The notes beneath the pieces are model-generated. The model saw only the letters and a program-made list of their open reading frames with translations, was not told where the DNA came from and ran no database searches. Below, in pieces: positions 52,817 to 62,025 of a stretch of DNA of 64,000 bases. The stretch lies in the NCBI GenBank assembly GCA_964421595.1, contig CAYQXY010000006.1, positions 1 through 64,000 on the forward strand. The letters run 5' to 3'. This DNA comes from PXAP01 sp964421595 (GTDB taxonomy: Bacteria > Bacteroidota > Bacteroidia > Bacteroidales > PUMT01). The position numbers and the translations under genes were made by a program. How positions within the stretch are numbered: the first letter of the stretch is position 1; the number at the start of each line of letters is the position of its first letter.

Positions 52817-53698
52817 ATGGATAATCACGCATCATGTAAAAAACACACTATTGCCATTATAGGAACGGGACTCATAGGCTGTTCAATGGCGGAAGGATTA
52901 CGTGATATATCAGAAGTAATAATCGGGGTAGATAACAATACCCGTCATTTGCAGGAAGCACTTGGAAGGGGATGGATAGACAAAAGCATGACTCTTGCCA
53001 GTGCGGTCAGCCAGGCAGGGGTAGTAATACTTACCATACCTGTTGACGCAACAGTAAACCTGCTTCCACAGATACTCAACGATGTTGGTCCACGATCAGT
53101 TGTCATAGACGCAGGATCAGTCAAATCAGCCATTTGCCGGTGTGTAGAAGATCATCCTAAGCGGACTCAGTTTATTGCAGCTCACCCGATGGCAGGTCTT
53201 GCGCTTTCGGGCCCTGATGCATCCGATTCCAGACTTTTCATGAACAGAAAGGTTATTATCTGTCAAAATGATAAATCTTCGGAAGAAGCTTTGGACCTTG
53301 CAACTTCCATATTTAATAAACTCGGAATGAGTGTTGTCTATATGGAACCAGATCTGCATGATTATTGTGTTGCACAGGTATCGCACCTTCCCCAGGTAAT
53401 GGCATATTGCCTGTCGGCCTTAACCGGAGCACCAGGAGACAGAAAAAGTTCAATGATAAAAATTGCCGCCACAGGGTATGAGTCCTCGACCCGCCTTGCC
53501 TCCAGTCCCTCTGATATGTGGATACCGATAATACAAAACAATCAGGAAAACCTTATATCAAGCCTCGATGAAATGATTGGCGGACTTTCAGACTTCAGGG
53601 AATTGATTAAGAAAGGTAAATGGGGTATGATCGAACAGATAATTGATAAAGCAAATAAATCAAGAGAATCATTTTTGACCGCATATAAACAAGCATAA
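52817..53698 (+). CDS. tyrA: Prephenate dehydrogenase
   Basis: A 293-residue NAD(P)-dependent enzyme of tyrosine synthesis. The Rossmann motif is IAIIGTGLIGCSMAEGL (about 12-28); VVILTIPVDATVNLLPQIL (about 69) follows. QFIAAHPMAGLALSGPDASD (about 118-137) is the substrate-binding His signature. There is no ACT or chorismate mutase domain; the mutase is fused to the next enzyme. First gene behind the Phe/Tyr attenuator, with two bases to the next gene. Confidence 0.93.
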   Translation: MDNHASCKKHTIAIIGTGLIGCSMAEGLRDISEVIIGVDNNTRHLQEALGRGWIDKSMTLASAVSQAGVVILTIPVDATVNLLPQILNDVGPRSVVIDAGSVKSAICRCVEDHPKRTQFIAAHPMAGLALSGPDASDSRLFMNRKVIICQNDKSSEEALDLATSIFNKLGMSVVYMEPDLHDYCVAQVSHLPQVMAYCLSALTGAPGDRKSSMIKIAATGYESSTRLASSPSDMWIPIIQNNQENLISSLDEMIGGLSDFRELIKKGKWGMIEQIIDKANKSRESFLTAYKQA

Positions 53699-53700
53699 TC

Positions 53701-54777
53701 ATGAAAAATTCAAATGTATCAGTCGATCTGGCAACCGGACGAAAGCGGCTGGATCAAAATAATGGCAAATCGCTTATTATTGCTGGCCCCTGTAGTGCCG
53801 AGTCGCCCGAACAGCTGCTCGAAACTGCCAATGCCCTCAAATTGAGCGGGAATGTAGATTACTACCGTGCCGGATTGTGGAAACCCCGCACATCACCAGA
53901 CTCCTTCCAGGGAATCGGAGCAGAGGGTTTGCCATGGCTCAGGATGGTCAAGGAAGAGACGGGCATGAAAATTGCTACCGAAGTCGGATGTGAGAGACAT
54001 GTGCTGGAAGCATTGAAATATGATATTGATATGCTATGGATCGGGGCCCGCACCGTAAGCAATCCCTTTGTTGTTCAGGAGATTGCCGAATCTTTGCGGG
54101 GTGTTGACATCCCGGTGCTGGTGAAAAATCCGCTAAATCCTGATGTTGATCTCTGGTACGGGGCTATAAACAGGTTTTTAAAGGTGGGACTGAAAGAAGT
54201 GGGTGCCATTCACCGTGGTTTTTCCATCTGGGGTGAATCTATTTACCGTAACCCTCCACTATGGAAAATACCAAATGACCTTAAACAACGAATGCCCGGT
54301 ATAATGATGATTTGTGATCCCAGCCATATTGCCGGAAAAAGAAGTCTTGTGCCTCTTGTTTCCAGTAGGGCTATCGATGAGGGAGCAGACGGATTAATGA
54401 TTGAGGTACATTCTGATCCGGAAAATGCGATGAGTGACTCTGCCCAGCAACTTAAGCCGGTATCATTCAATGAACTTATTAAAGATCTGGAACTGGACAG
54501 GAATAATAAACTATCAGGCGGAAATTTTAACATTGATGAATTAAACCAGGAGATAGATATGGTTGATGAGATGCTTATCCATGCACTGGCTGACAGGATG
54601 GAGCTTTCCCGTCAAATTGCCAGGTTAAGAAAAACAAACCGGTTAATTAAAGGCCAGTCTGCCGGAATTGAACAAACAGTCGACAGGATGACCAATCTTG
54701 CTAATGAAGATGGATTGCGGGCAGATTTCGTTCATAAGCTTTTTGATGATATCCGTAATGAATCCCGTCATATTTAG
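53701..54777 (+). CDS. aroF: Bifunctional DAHP synthase (type I beta) / chorismate mutase (AroQ)
   Basis: A 358-residue fusion. Residues 1-260 are the 3-deoxy-7-phosphoheptulonate synthase, with LIIAGPCSAESPEQLLETAN (about 25-44), YYRAGLWKPRTSPDSFQGIG, IATEVGCERHVLEAL, WIGARTVSNPFVVQEIA and MMICDPSHIAGKRSLV (about 200-215). Residues about 265-358 are an AroQ chorismate mutase (IDELNQEIDMVDEMLIHALA, then DRMELSRQIARLRKTNRLI). It catalyses both the entry step to chorismate and its conversion to prephenate, a fusion known from Bacteroidota. Mutase binding of prephenate may give feedback control. 107 bases precede aroB. Confidence 0.94.
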   Translation: MKNSNVSVDLATGRKRLDQNNGKSLIIAGPCSAESPEQLLETANALKLSGNVDYYRAGLWKPRTSPDSFQGIGAEGLPWLRMVKEETGMKIATEVGCERHVLEALKYDIDMLWIGARTVSNPFVVQEIAESLRGVDIPVLVKNPLNPDVDLWYGAINRFLKVGLKEVGAIHRGFSIWGESIYRNPPLWKIPNDLKQRMPGIMMICDPSHIAGKRSLVPLVSSRAIDEGADGLMIEVHSDPENAMSDSAQQLKPVSFNELIKDLELDRNNKLSGGNFNIDELNQEIDMVDEMLIHALADRMELSRQIARLRKTNRLIKGQSAGIEQTVDRMTNLANEDGLRADFVHKLFDDIRNESRHI

Positions 54778-54884
54778 AATGCTACCCGGCTATAGTTGAT
54801 AAAATAAAATTTTCAGATTACCTTTAAACGCTAATAATTTTAAACTTATATTAAAATTTTCACAGAGATAGTGAATACCATTTT

Positions 54885-55913
54885 ATGGAAAAGATACATG
54901 TTAATCTGAAAAACCGTCATTCACTTATAGTTGTGGGAGAGTGTCTTGACAAGCTTGGAAAATACATCAACAACAGGGATTGTTTTATTGTAACCGACCG
55001 CAACATTAATGAGATCTATTCAGGGCGTTTTCCAAAATGTCCGGTTTACGTTATTGAACCCGGGGAAAAGAGCAAGGACATGACAGTAGTTTCTGATATC
55101 TGCCGGTGGCTTCTTGACAATGGAGCTGACAGGGGGGCATTGATTGTAGGGATAGGAGGTGGCGTGGTATGTGATCTTGCAGGATTTGTTGCTTCGGTAT
55201 ATATGCGTGGACTGACATTCGGGTTTGTTGCCACGAGCCTGCTTGCCCAGGTAGATGCCGGAATAGGGGGGAAGAACGGAGTTGACCTTGATGGATATAA
55301 AAACATAATCGGAACATTTACGCAACCGGAATTTGTGATATGTGAAATTGATATGTTAATGACGCTGCCCGATAAGGAATATATTTATGGAATGGCTGAA
55401 GTTATTAAGCATGCGCTGATAACAGATTACAATCAGGTTGTGCACCTGGAAGAGTACTCTTTGCCGGTGCTGGCCAAAGACCGTATTGAAATGGAGCGCA
55501 TCGTGGCACATTCTGCCAGAATAAAAGCGGGTATTGTAGAACAGGATGAGCGTGAACATGGAGAAAGACGCAAACTGAATCTTGGCCATACATGGGGTCA
55601 TGGAATAGAAAAAGTAACAGGACTGGCTCATGGAGAATCGGTTTCAATTGGTCTTGTATTCTCCGCCGGACTTTCAGTTAAAAAAGGACTGCTGAAAGAA
55701 GAAGAAAAAACCAGGATATTGAAGCTGCTAAGGAGTTACGAATTACCAGTGAAAAGCAATGCTGATCCATCGGAAGTGCTGGATGCTCTTATTAAGGATA
55801 AAAAAAGGGAAGGTGGGTCGATCCATTTTGTATTAATGAACGGTATAGGAAGTACTGTAGTTGAACCTATTGATATAGAGGAATTGAAAAACTTTGCTTT
55901 AAATGGTATCTGA
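54885..55913 (+). CDS. aroB: 3-dehydroquinate synthase
   Basis: A 342-residue NAD- and metal-dependent enzyme. The NAD/Gly-rich segment is ALIVGIGGGVVCDLAGFVAS (about 84-103), followed by YMRGLTFGFVATSLLAQVDA and GIGGKNGVDLDGYKNIIGTF. EVIKHALITDY (about 172) and LNLGHTWGHGIEKVTGLAHG (about 232-251) carry the metal-binding Glu and His residues. Its stop overlaps the aroD start by 11 bases. Confidence 0.95.
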   Translation: MEKIHVNLKNRHSLIVVGECLDKLGKYINNRDCFIVTDRNINEIYSGRFPKCPVYVIEPGEKSKDMTVVSDICRWLLDNGADRGALIVGIGGGVVCDLAGFVASVYMRGLTFGFVATSLLAQVDAGIGGKNGVDLDGYKNIIGTFTQPEFVICEIDMLMTLPDKEYIYGMAEVIKHALITDYNQVVHLEEYSLPVLAKDRIEMERIVAHSARIKAGIVEQDEREHGERRKLNLGHTWGHGIEKVTGLAHGESVSIGLVFSAGLSVKKGLLKEEEKTRILKLLRSYELPVKSNADPSEVLDALIKDKKREGGSIHFVLMNGIGSTVVEPIDIEELKNFALNGI

Positions 55914-56562
55914 ATCGAAAATATGTATAAGTATTGGAAAGGTTCCTTATGATACTATCCTGGGGATACTTAGCCAGGTTGATATGGCGGAGATACGGCT
56001 AGATCTGGTCAATCTTGATAAAAAGCAGCTGGAGACAATTTTTTCAAGCCATGCCAATCTTATAGCAACCTGCCGTGAAGGTGATTATGATGATAATACC
56101 CGTGCAGGTTTGCTCAGGCACGCTATCATGCACGGCGCTTCCTTGGTTGATATAGAAGCAGATGCAGAACCCTCATGGAGAGACTTGATGATAAAGGAGG
56201 TTAAGGAAAGTGATGGTTGCGGACTGATCCTCTCACGTCATTTTTTTACTCATACACCTTCTTCAGAGGAACTGAGGAATTATGCCAATGAAATGTTCAG
56301 CATGGGAGCTGATATTGTAAAGATCGCATCACAGGTCAACCAGCCTTCGGATGCTGCAGTTCTGCTTGGATTATATGGTGATTTCAAGAATCTGGTCTCT
56401 ATCGGGATGGGGCCTCTTGGTGTTATAACACGTGTAGCCTCGCCGTTTCTTGATGCTCCCTTCACGTTTGCTTCTTTCGGAGAGAATCCTGTTACCGCAG
56501 CCGGCCAGGTGGAATTGACGGCACTTAACGAACTGATTGAAAAAATATCATCCTATGGATGA
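55903..56562 (+). CDS. aroD: 3-dehydroquinate dehydratase, type I
   Basis: A 219-residue Schiff-base class I enzyme. VDMAEIRLDLVNLDKKQLET (about 27-46) and NLIATCREGDYDDNTR are at the front; the catalytic His is in LILSRHFFTHTPS (about 108-120) and the Schiff-base Lys in GADIVKIASQVNQPSDA (about 136). VSIGMGPLGVITRVASPFLD (about 166-185) closes the barrel. Type I rather than the small type II form. Overlaps both neighbours by 8-11 bases. Confidence 0.93.
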   Translation: MVSESKICISIGKVPYDTILGILSQVDMAEIRLDLVNLDKKQLETIFSSHANLIATCREGDYDDNTRAGLLRHAIMHGASLVDIEADAEPSWRDLMIKEVKESDGCGLILSRHFFTHTPSSEELRNYANEMFSMGADIVKIASQVNQPSDAAVLLGLYGDFKNLVSIGMGPLGVITRVASPFLDAPFTFASFGENPVTAAGQVELTALNELIEKISSYG

Positions 56563-57505
56563 TAAACATTTGAGATATTTCGCTGTTTTTGGGAACCCTG
56601 TACTTCACAGCCGGAGTCCTCAACTATATAATCCTTTATTTAAGCGGGACGGGATAAATGCCATTTACACACGTATACTTGCTTCATCCGGAAAAGCTGT
56701 ATGTGAGATAATCAGAAGTCTTGGTCTGGCGGGGGCGAATATTACCACACCATTCAAGGAAGATGTAATTCCCTGGTTAAACAGGATCTCTCCCGATGCT
56801 GAAAAGATTGGTGCCGTAAATACAATCCTTAACGTGGCCGGGGAACTTACCGGTTACAATACTGATGCATCGGGCGTAACTGGTTCTCTTACGGAGGCCG
56901 GAGCTGACCCTTCCGGGCAAAAGTGCCTGGTAATGGGCGCAGGAGGTGCGGGTAAAGCTGCGGTAACAGGATTGGTAAACGCAGGAGCATTTGTTACACT
57001 TGCTAACCGTGATATTTCAAAAGCCGCCGGAATAGCTGAAAAAGCCGGTTGCAACTATATCGGACTGGATGATGCTGCAGGCAGACTGAATGAATTTGAG
57101 ATACTGGTGCTTACACTGCCACCCGGTGTATATCCTTTCAAAACTGATCAGGTCCCTCGCGGAATAACCATTTTAGATGCCAATTACAGGTCGCTTTCCG
57201 AAACAACAGAGCTGGATGGTATACAATGCAGAGTGATAAGGGGTGACCGCTGGCTGCTTCACCAGGGAGTTGAAGCATATAAACTTTTCACCGGAAGGAT
57301 TGCCGATATATCAATAATGGAGTCAGGCATTAAGAACAGTCTTGACCCGGAAAGACTGGTAATACGAGTAATTAAGGGTGACGGAACCGCTGTTTTATCA
57401 GCTCCGGTTGCCGATCTGATTATTGATGCCAGGGGAATTGATGATTTACAGATAAAAGTGATAACAGATGAAGAAAGAGCAAAAGCCTTCAGCAGTAAGA
57501 GGTAA
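56555..57505 (+). CDS. aroE: Shikimate dehydrogenase with an unusual C-terminal extension
   Basis: A 316-residue enzyme from ATG 56555, which overlaps the end of aroD by eight bases. The substrate domain has YFAVFGNPVLHSRSPQLYNP (about 8-27) and ANITTPFKEDVIPWLN (about 62-77, catalytic Lys); NTDASGVTGSL and CLVMGAGGAGKAAVTGLVNA (about 125-144) form the NADP site. WLLHQGVEAYKLFTGR (about 233-248) is the usual C-terminal region. About 50 extra residues follow, including VIRVIKGDGTAVLSAPVADL and DDLQIKVITDEE, whereas typical AroE proteins end near 270-285. The extension reaches into aroA by 38 bases. I do not recognise its fold. Confidence 0.9.
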   Translation: MDDKHLRYFAVFGNPVLHSRSPQLYNPLFKRDGINAIYTRILASSGKAVCEIIRSLGLAGANITTPFKEDVIPWLNRISPDAEKIGAVNTILNVAGELTGYNTDASGVTGSLTEAGADPSGQKCLVMGAGGAGKAAVTGLVNAGAFVTLANRDISKAAGIAEKAGCNYIGLDDAAGRLNEFEILVLTLPPGVYPFKTDQVPRGITILDANYRSLSETTELDGIQCRVIRGDRWLLHQGVEAYKLFTGRIADISIMESGIKNSLDPERLVIRVIKGDGTAVLSAPVADLIIDARGIDDLQIKVITDEERAKAFSSKR

Positions 57506-58715
57506 GATCAAGGCTCCCCCATCCAAAAGTTATGCCCAGAGGGCCATTGCAATAGCTGCCATGGCAATTGGAAATTCAGAATTATATTTCCCTGGCTCTT
57601 CCGACGATGTGAATGCTGCAATTAATGTGGCAGGACAACTGGGAGCAGTTATCAGATATAAAGAGAGTACACTTCATGTGAGTGGTGGACTCTCTGCGCC
57701 TTCAGAACCGCTTGACTGTGGCGAGGCAGGGCTGAGCGTAAGAATGTTTTCATCCATTGCGGGAATATTCACTGAACCGGTAGTTCTTACCGGAAGAGGC
57801 TCACTCCTCAGACGACCGATGCATATCATTGAAAACTCACTGAGGGCAATGGGAGCAGAATGCTCAACAAGTGGCGGTTTTCTGCCTGTTACAGTCCGCG
57901 GACCAATAAGGGGTGGCATTGCCGAGATCGATGGATCCTTCAGTTCGCAAGTGCTGACAGGGATGCTTGTGGCTGCCCCTTTTGCAGAAAAGGATATCAC
58001 TATCATTGTTAAGGATCTTGCCAGCCGGCCATATATCGATATTACCCTCGCAGTTATGAAACATTTTGGTGTCGAAGTTGATAATAGCGACTATACCAGA
58101 TTTTTCGTGCGATCGGGACAGAAGTACCATCCTGTGAAATATACCATTGAGGGGGACTGGAGCGCAGCTGCCTTCCTTCTTGTGGCAGGTGCCATCGCCG
58201 GTGAGGTAGAGGTAGAAAATATAACTGTGGATTCTCCCCAGGCTGACAGGGCAATACTTATCGCCCTTGAGAGAGCCGGGGCTTCCATAGGAACAGGAGG
58301 ACAATCGGTAAGTGTTGCAAAACGTAATCTTGAGGCATTTGAATTTGATGCTACCCATTGCCCCGATCTTTTCCCTCCGCTTGTCAGTCTGGCTGCCTAT
58401 TGTAATGGCAGAACCATTTTATCCGGAGCGGAAAGACTGCTTCATAAAGAGAGTAACCGTGCAGCTACCCTAAAGGAAGAGTTTGGAAAACTGGGAATAG
58501 AGATCGATATTGATGGTGATAGAATGATCATAACGGGAGGTAAATGTACCGGAGGGACAATTTTCTCACATGAAGATCACCGTATTGCCATGGCATGTGC
58601 TGTTGCAGCCCTTGGGGCAGAAGGACCGGTTATTATTGAAGGTGCCGGTGCTGTGGCGAAATCATATCCGGAATTTTTCGATGATATGGAAAAAATTGTT
58701 AAACAGATACATTAA
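57468..58715 (+). CDS. aroA: 3-phosphoshikimate 1-carboxyvinyltransferase (EPSP synthase)
   Basis: A 415-residue enzyme. The start ATG 57468 is preceded in frame by stop codons, so the 38-base overlap with aroE is real. Motifs are GKIKAPPSKSYAQRAIAIAA (about 12-31), DCGEAGLSVRMFSSIAGIFT (about 83-102), GRGSLLRRPM (about 108), GSFSSQVLTGMLVAAPFA (about 155), DCPDLFP-like HCPDLFPPLV (about 298) and EDHRIAMACAVAAL (about 371). The Gly in GEAGLSVR is a usual position for glyphosate-sensitive forms. Slightly shorter than E. coli AroA (427). Confidence 0.94.
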   Translation: MKKEQKPSAVRGKIKAPPSKSYAQRAIAIAAMAIGNSELYFPGSSDDVNAAINVAGQLGAVIRYKESTLHVSGGLSAPSEPLDCGEAGLSVRMFSSIAGIFTEPVVLTGRGSLLRRPMHIIENSLRAMGAECSTSGGFLPVTVRGPIRGGIAEIDGSFSSQVLTGMLVAAPFAEKDITIIVKDLASRPYIDITLAVMKHFGVEVDNSDYTRFFVRSGQKYHPVKYTIEGDWSAAAFLLVAGAIAGEVEVENITVDSPQADRAILIALERAGASIGTGGQSVSVAKRNLEAFEFDATHCPDLFPPLVSLAAYCNGRTILSGAERLLHKESNRAATLKEEFGKLGIEIDIDGDRMIITGGKCTGGTIFSHEDHRIAMACAVAALGAEGPVIIEGAGAVAKSYPEFFDDMEKIVKQIH

Positions 58716-58734
58716 ATTAAACTCCAGGAGAATT

Positions 58735-59712
58735 ATGAACAGCATAGGAAGAATTTTCCGGATAAGCCTTTTTGGTGAATCACATGGGAATGGAATCGGA
58801 GTAACAATTGACGGTTGCCCTCCCGGATTGCCTTTGACAGCAGAGGACTTCACCAGTGATCTTGGCCGGCGAAAATCAGGCAAACCAGGAACAACTCCCA
58901 GAATTGAAGATGACCTTCCTGAACTACTGTCGGGACAGTTTAACGGGTTTACAACAGGGGCACCACTTACCATTTTATTCAGGAACAAGAATGTACGGTC
59001 AGGCGATTATGCTGATCTGAGAGAAACCCCAAGACCGGGACATTCCGATTTTGTAGCTTACAAGAGGTATCGGGGATTTAATGATTATCGCGGCGGGGGG
59101 CATTTTTCAGGCCGTCTTACCCTGTGTCTGGTCGCTGCTGGTGTAGTGGCAAGAAAACTTATTGCTCCTGTTGATATTCAGGCAAAGCTTATTAGTGCGG
59201 GAGGTGAAAAGGATATTGACAGGGTAGTTGCCAACGCGCTGGAAGCCGGTGATTCTGTCGGGGGACTGGTCGAGTGCAGGGCTACCGGGATACCGGTAGG
59301 GTGGGGCGAACCGTTTTTCGATTCTGTCGAATCGGTTATTGCACACATGGCATTTGCCATACCAGCCATTAAGGGTGTGGAATTCGGATCGGGTTTTTCT
59401 GCTGCATCTATGCGTGGAAGTAACCATAATGATCTGATCATGGATGATTCAGGACGCACTGCTACAAATAACGCCGGGGGTATATCCGGAGGGTTGACCA
59501 ATGGCAATGAACTTGTGTTCAGGATTGCCGTCAAGCCCACATCAAGTATCTCGGTACAACAGTCGACATACAGCATTAAATCAGGTAAAATAGAAAATCT
59601 TGAAGTTAAGGGCCGGCACGATGCATGCATTGCGCTGAGGGTGCCGGTTGTTCTTGAGGCAATTACTGCAATAGCCCTGGCTGATTTGAAGTTTATGGCA
59701 GAATCAATCTGA
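58735..59712 (+). CDS. aroC: Chorismate synthase
   Basis: A 325-residue FMN-dependent enzyme that completes chorismate. ATG 58735 follows a purine-rich GGAG, and the protein opens MNSIGRIFRISLFGESHGNG. It continues with SGKPGTTPRIEDDLPELLSG and the strong signature RPGHSDFVAYKRYRGFNDYR followed by GGGHFSGRLT (about 99-128). Later come NNAGGISGGLTNGNELVFRI (about 242-261) and CIALRVPVVLEAITAIALAD. It is 25-35 residues shorter than most chorismate synthases (350-360). The preceding in-frame region within aroA is not used. Confidence 0.93.
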   Translation: MNSIGRIFRISLFGESHGNGIGVTIDGCPPGLPLTAEDFTSDLGRRKSGKPGTTPRIEDDLPELLSGQFNGFTTGAPLTILFRNKNVRSGDYADLRETPRPGHSDFVAYKRYRGFNDYRGGGHFSGRLTLCLVAAGVVARKLIAPVDIQAKLISAGGEKDIDRVVANALEAGDSVGGLVECRATGIPVGWGEPFFDSVESVIAHMAFAIPAIKGVEFGSGFSAASMRGSNHNDLIMDDSGRTATNNAGGISGGLTNGNELVFRIAVKPTSSISVQQSTYSIKSGKIENLEVKGRHDACIALRVPVVLEAITAIALADLKFMAESI

Positions 59713-59882
59713 AAGATTGGTTTTGTTGATAATTAAAGGCATTTGTTAATAATCTGCCCGTATATTAAGTAATAATCTGCCAAATTCATTAGTTATTGCA
59801 CTGACTCTGCTGAGATTCTTCTGCCAGATGATGATCATCTGGAGTCTGCCAACACTTTAACCAAACTTTATTTATGATTACC

Positions 59883-60332
59883 ATGAGAAAATCCGTTATC
59901 CTGATCATGATCATTTCATTTTTTGCCTTGTCCTGCGGATCCAAAAAGAAAATGACCCCAGTTCCCAGAAATCCACCTGCTGCAAGAACTGCTCCGGCCC
60001 AGCCGGCTCCGCCGCCTGCAGCAGTTGAACCAGAAACTATTGCAGTTATTGAAGAAAGTTTTGCGTTTGAACGCAAGGAGGATGAGACAAGCCATGACGA
60101 TAACCGCTTCTTTGTAATTCTTGGAAGTTTCAGGGTTAATGAAAATGCAAACCGATTTAAAACCAAGCTTTCAGGTGAGGGTTTCGATCCGGTAATTTTA
60201 TTGTCGGAAACAGGACTCAACCGGGTTAGTGTGGGTTCATTTTCCCGTGAAGCCGATGCCAGACAGAGAGTTTTGCAGATCCGCCGCAGCTGGCCCGAAT
60301 ATTATGATTCCTGGCTACTGATCAGGAGATAA
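59883..60332 (+). CDS. SPOR-domain lipoprotein
   Basis: About 149 residues. The N-terminus MRKSVILIMIISFFALSCGS is a lipoprotein signal with Cys at position 18. A Pro/Ala-rich linker (PVPRNPPAARTAPAQPAPPP) follows, then a SPOR domain (about 70-149; FFVILGSFRVNENANRFKTK and GLNRVSVGSFSREADARQRV). SPOR domains bind denuded septal peptidoglycan, so a role near the division site is likely. An ATG at 59874 would add three residues. It is downstream of aroC by 170 bases and probably separate from that operon. Confidence 0.88.
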   Translation: MRKSVILIMIISFFALSCGSKKKMTPVPRNPPAARTAPAQPAPPPAAVEPETIAVIEESFAFERKEDETSHDDNRFFVILGSFRVNENANRFKTKLSGEGFDPVILLSETGLNRVSVGSFSREADARQRVLQIRRSWPEYYDSWLLIRR

Positions 60333-60680
60333 TCTATTTGCCGGTGCTGGCTAATGAAAAAACTTCATTCAGCCACTAAAACAGCAGATACAACGGCTTT
60401 AGTTATTCTTTAAATCCTGAATTCCACGGTGCGGTAATGTTATGACGGAGCTTTGCACGTTATGTGTGATTTTAAAAAAATCACGTTGAGGAGCAAAAAT
60501 GTGGGATTAAAATTACGACCTTTTTTGACTGAGTTTACATGCTATTCTGGGCAAACAATACATATAGTAAATGGCTATAATCTGGACGTTATATTTAGGA
60601 AGTTTATCGGGTAAAATCGTTTACATGAAAAAAAGCGGCAATTTACCATGACCAACCGGGCCAATATATGATGCACTGAT
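60333..60680. other. Intergenic, convergent
   Basis: About 350 bases between the SPOR gene and the terminator of the ammonium transporter unit. No gene or RNA recognised. Confidence 0.3.
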
Positions 60681-60716
60681 AAAAAAACAGCCTCCGGCTT
60701 GATGCCAGGGGCTGTT
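60681..60716 (-). terminator. Terminator of the ammonium transporter operon
   Basis: Read leftward, AACAGCC (60716-60710) pairs with GGCTGTT (60692-60686), extended by pairing of CCTGGC-like and GCCGGAGG-like inner bases, and seven T follow to 60681. It lies 28 bases after the transporter stop codon. Confidence 0.85.
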
Positions 60717-60743
60717 ATTAGTAACTAATATTGATTTTCGGTT

Positions 60744-62000
60744 TTAGTTATAAGCTGTTTCACCATGTTCGTATATATCAAGGCCTTCCTCTTCGACTCG
60801 TTTTGAAACCCTGAGTCCGATTGTTTTCTTGAGAATGGTGAAAAGAATAAAGCCTGTCCCCATGGCCCATGCCGCGACGGCCAGAACGCCAATCAACTGT
60901 GTTAACAATTGTCCTGCTCCACCCCCATAAAACAATCCGTTATCGGTTGAGAAAAATCCCACCATGATAGTGCCAAAGGCTCCGCAGACCCCGTGTACTG
61001 AAATGGCACCCACCGGGTCATCAATCTTAAGTACGTTGTCAAAGAATGAAACAGAAAATACCAGCAAAACACCGGCAAGAAAACCTACCACTATAGCTCC
61101 GGCCGGACTGATTACATTTGTGCCTGCAGTAATGGCTACGAGTCCGGCAAGGGCACCATTAAGTGTCAAACTTAACAGGGGCTTTTTGTACAGAAACCAT
61201 CCGATCGACATTGCACCAACTACCCCGGCTGCTGCCGACAGGTTGGTGGTTACAAATATATGTGAAAGAGCATATGCATTTTCTGGTCCCGATGCTGCAA
61301 GCTGCGAACCAGCATTAAATCCGAACCATCCGAACCAGAGTATAAAAACTCCCAGTGCTCCCAGGGTAAGACTGTGGCCTGGAATAGCATTGGTCTTGCC
61401 ATTATATTTTCCGATACGCGGTCCAAGTATTGCTGCACCGGTAAGTCCCACCCAGGCACCAACAGAATGAACTACGGTGGAGCCTGCAAAATCGTGGAAT
61501 GGTACTTCCATAGCCGATAACCATCCGCCTCCCCATATCCAGTGGCCTGAAATAGGATATATTATAGTCGTTATAACTATGCTGAAAATTATATAAACCC
61601 TGAATTCAGTTCTTTCTGCCATGGCTCCTGAAACAATTGTGGCCGCTGTTGCCGCAAATACAGTCTGAAAGATCAGTATTGCCAAACCAGGCAGGTCACC
61701 ATCCTCAATTCCGCTGCCAAATAGATAAACACTACCCATGAATCCGCCATTTCCGGCACCAAACATAATACTGAAACCTATAAGCCAGAAAAACAGTGAA
61801 CCAAAGGAGAAGTCCATTATGTTTTTCATGAGAATGTTTGCTGAGTTTTTTGCTCTTGTGAATCCAGCTTCGACCATAGCGAACCCTGGCTGCATAAACA
61901 TAACAAGAGCAGCTGCGAGAAGTACCCATACCGTATCGGCCGATGCAGCCATATCACCTATGCTAATGGCCATTTTTTCTATTGTAATTGATTCTTCCAT
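60744..62000 (-). CDS. amt: Ammonium transporter
   Basis: A 418-residue Amt/Mep/Rh channel with about eleven membrane helices. Signatures are AALVMFMQPGFAMVEAGFTR (about 31-50), KNIMDFSFGSLFFWLIGF and FHDFAGSTVVHSVGAWVGLT (about 165-184), which holds the first pore His. The second pore His is in VGAISVHGVCGAFGTIMVGF (about 326-345). It imports ammonium and is gated by the P-II protein encoded 25 bases upstream. The C-terminal tail (ISKRV-like SKRVEEEGLDIYEHGE) is the conserved regulatory tail. Confidence 0.95.
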   Translation of the reverse strand: MEESITIEKMAISIGDMAASADTVWVLLAAALVMFMQPGFAMVEAGFTRAKNSANILMKNIMDFSFGSLFFWLIGFSIMFGAGNGGFMGSVYLFGSGIEDGDLPGLAILIFQTVFAATAATIVSGAMAERTEFRVYIIFSIVITTIIYPISGHWIWGGGWLSAMEVPFHDFAGSTVVHSVGAWVGLTGAAILGPRIGKYNGKTNAIPGHSLTLGALGVFILWFGWFGFNAGSQLAASGPENAYALSHIFVTTNLSAAAGVVGAMSIGWFLYKKPLLSLTLNGALAGLVAITAGTNVISPAGAIVVGFLAGVLLVFSVSFFDNVLKIDDPVGAISVHGVCGAFGTIMVGFFSTDNGLFYGGGAGQLLTQLIGVLAVAAWAMGTGFILFTILKKTIGLRVSKRVEEEGLDIYEHGETAYN

Positions 62001-62025
62001 TTTATCAGTTTTTTATGTTCCTGAA

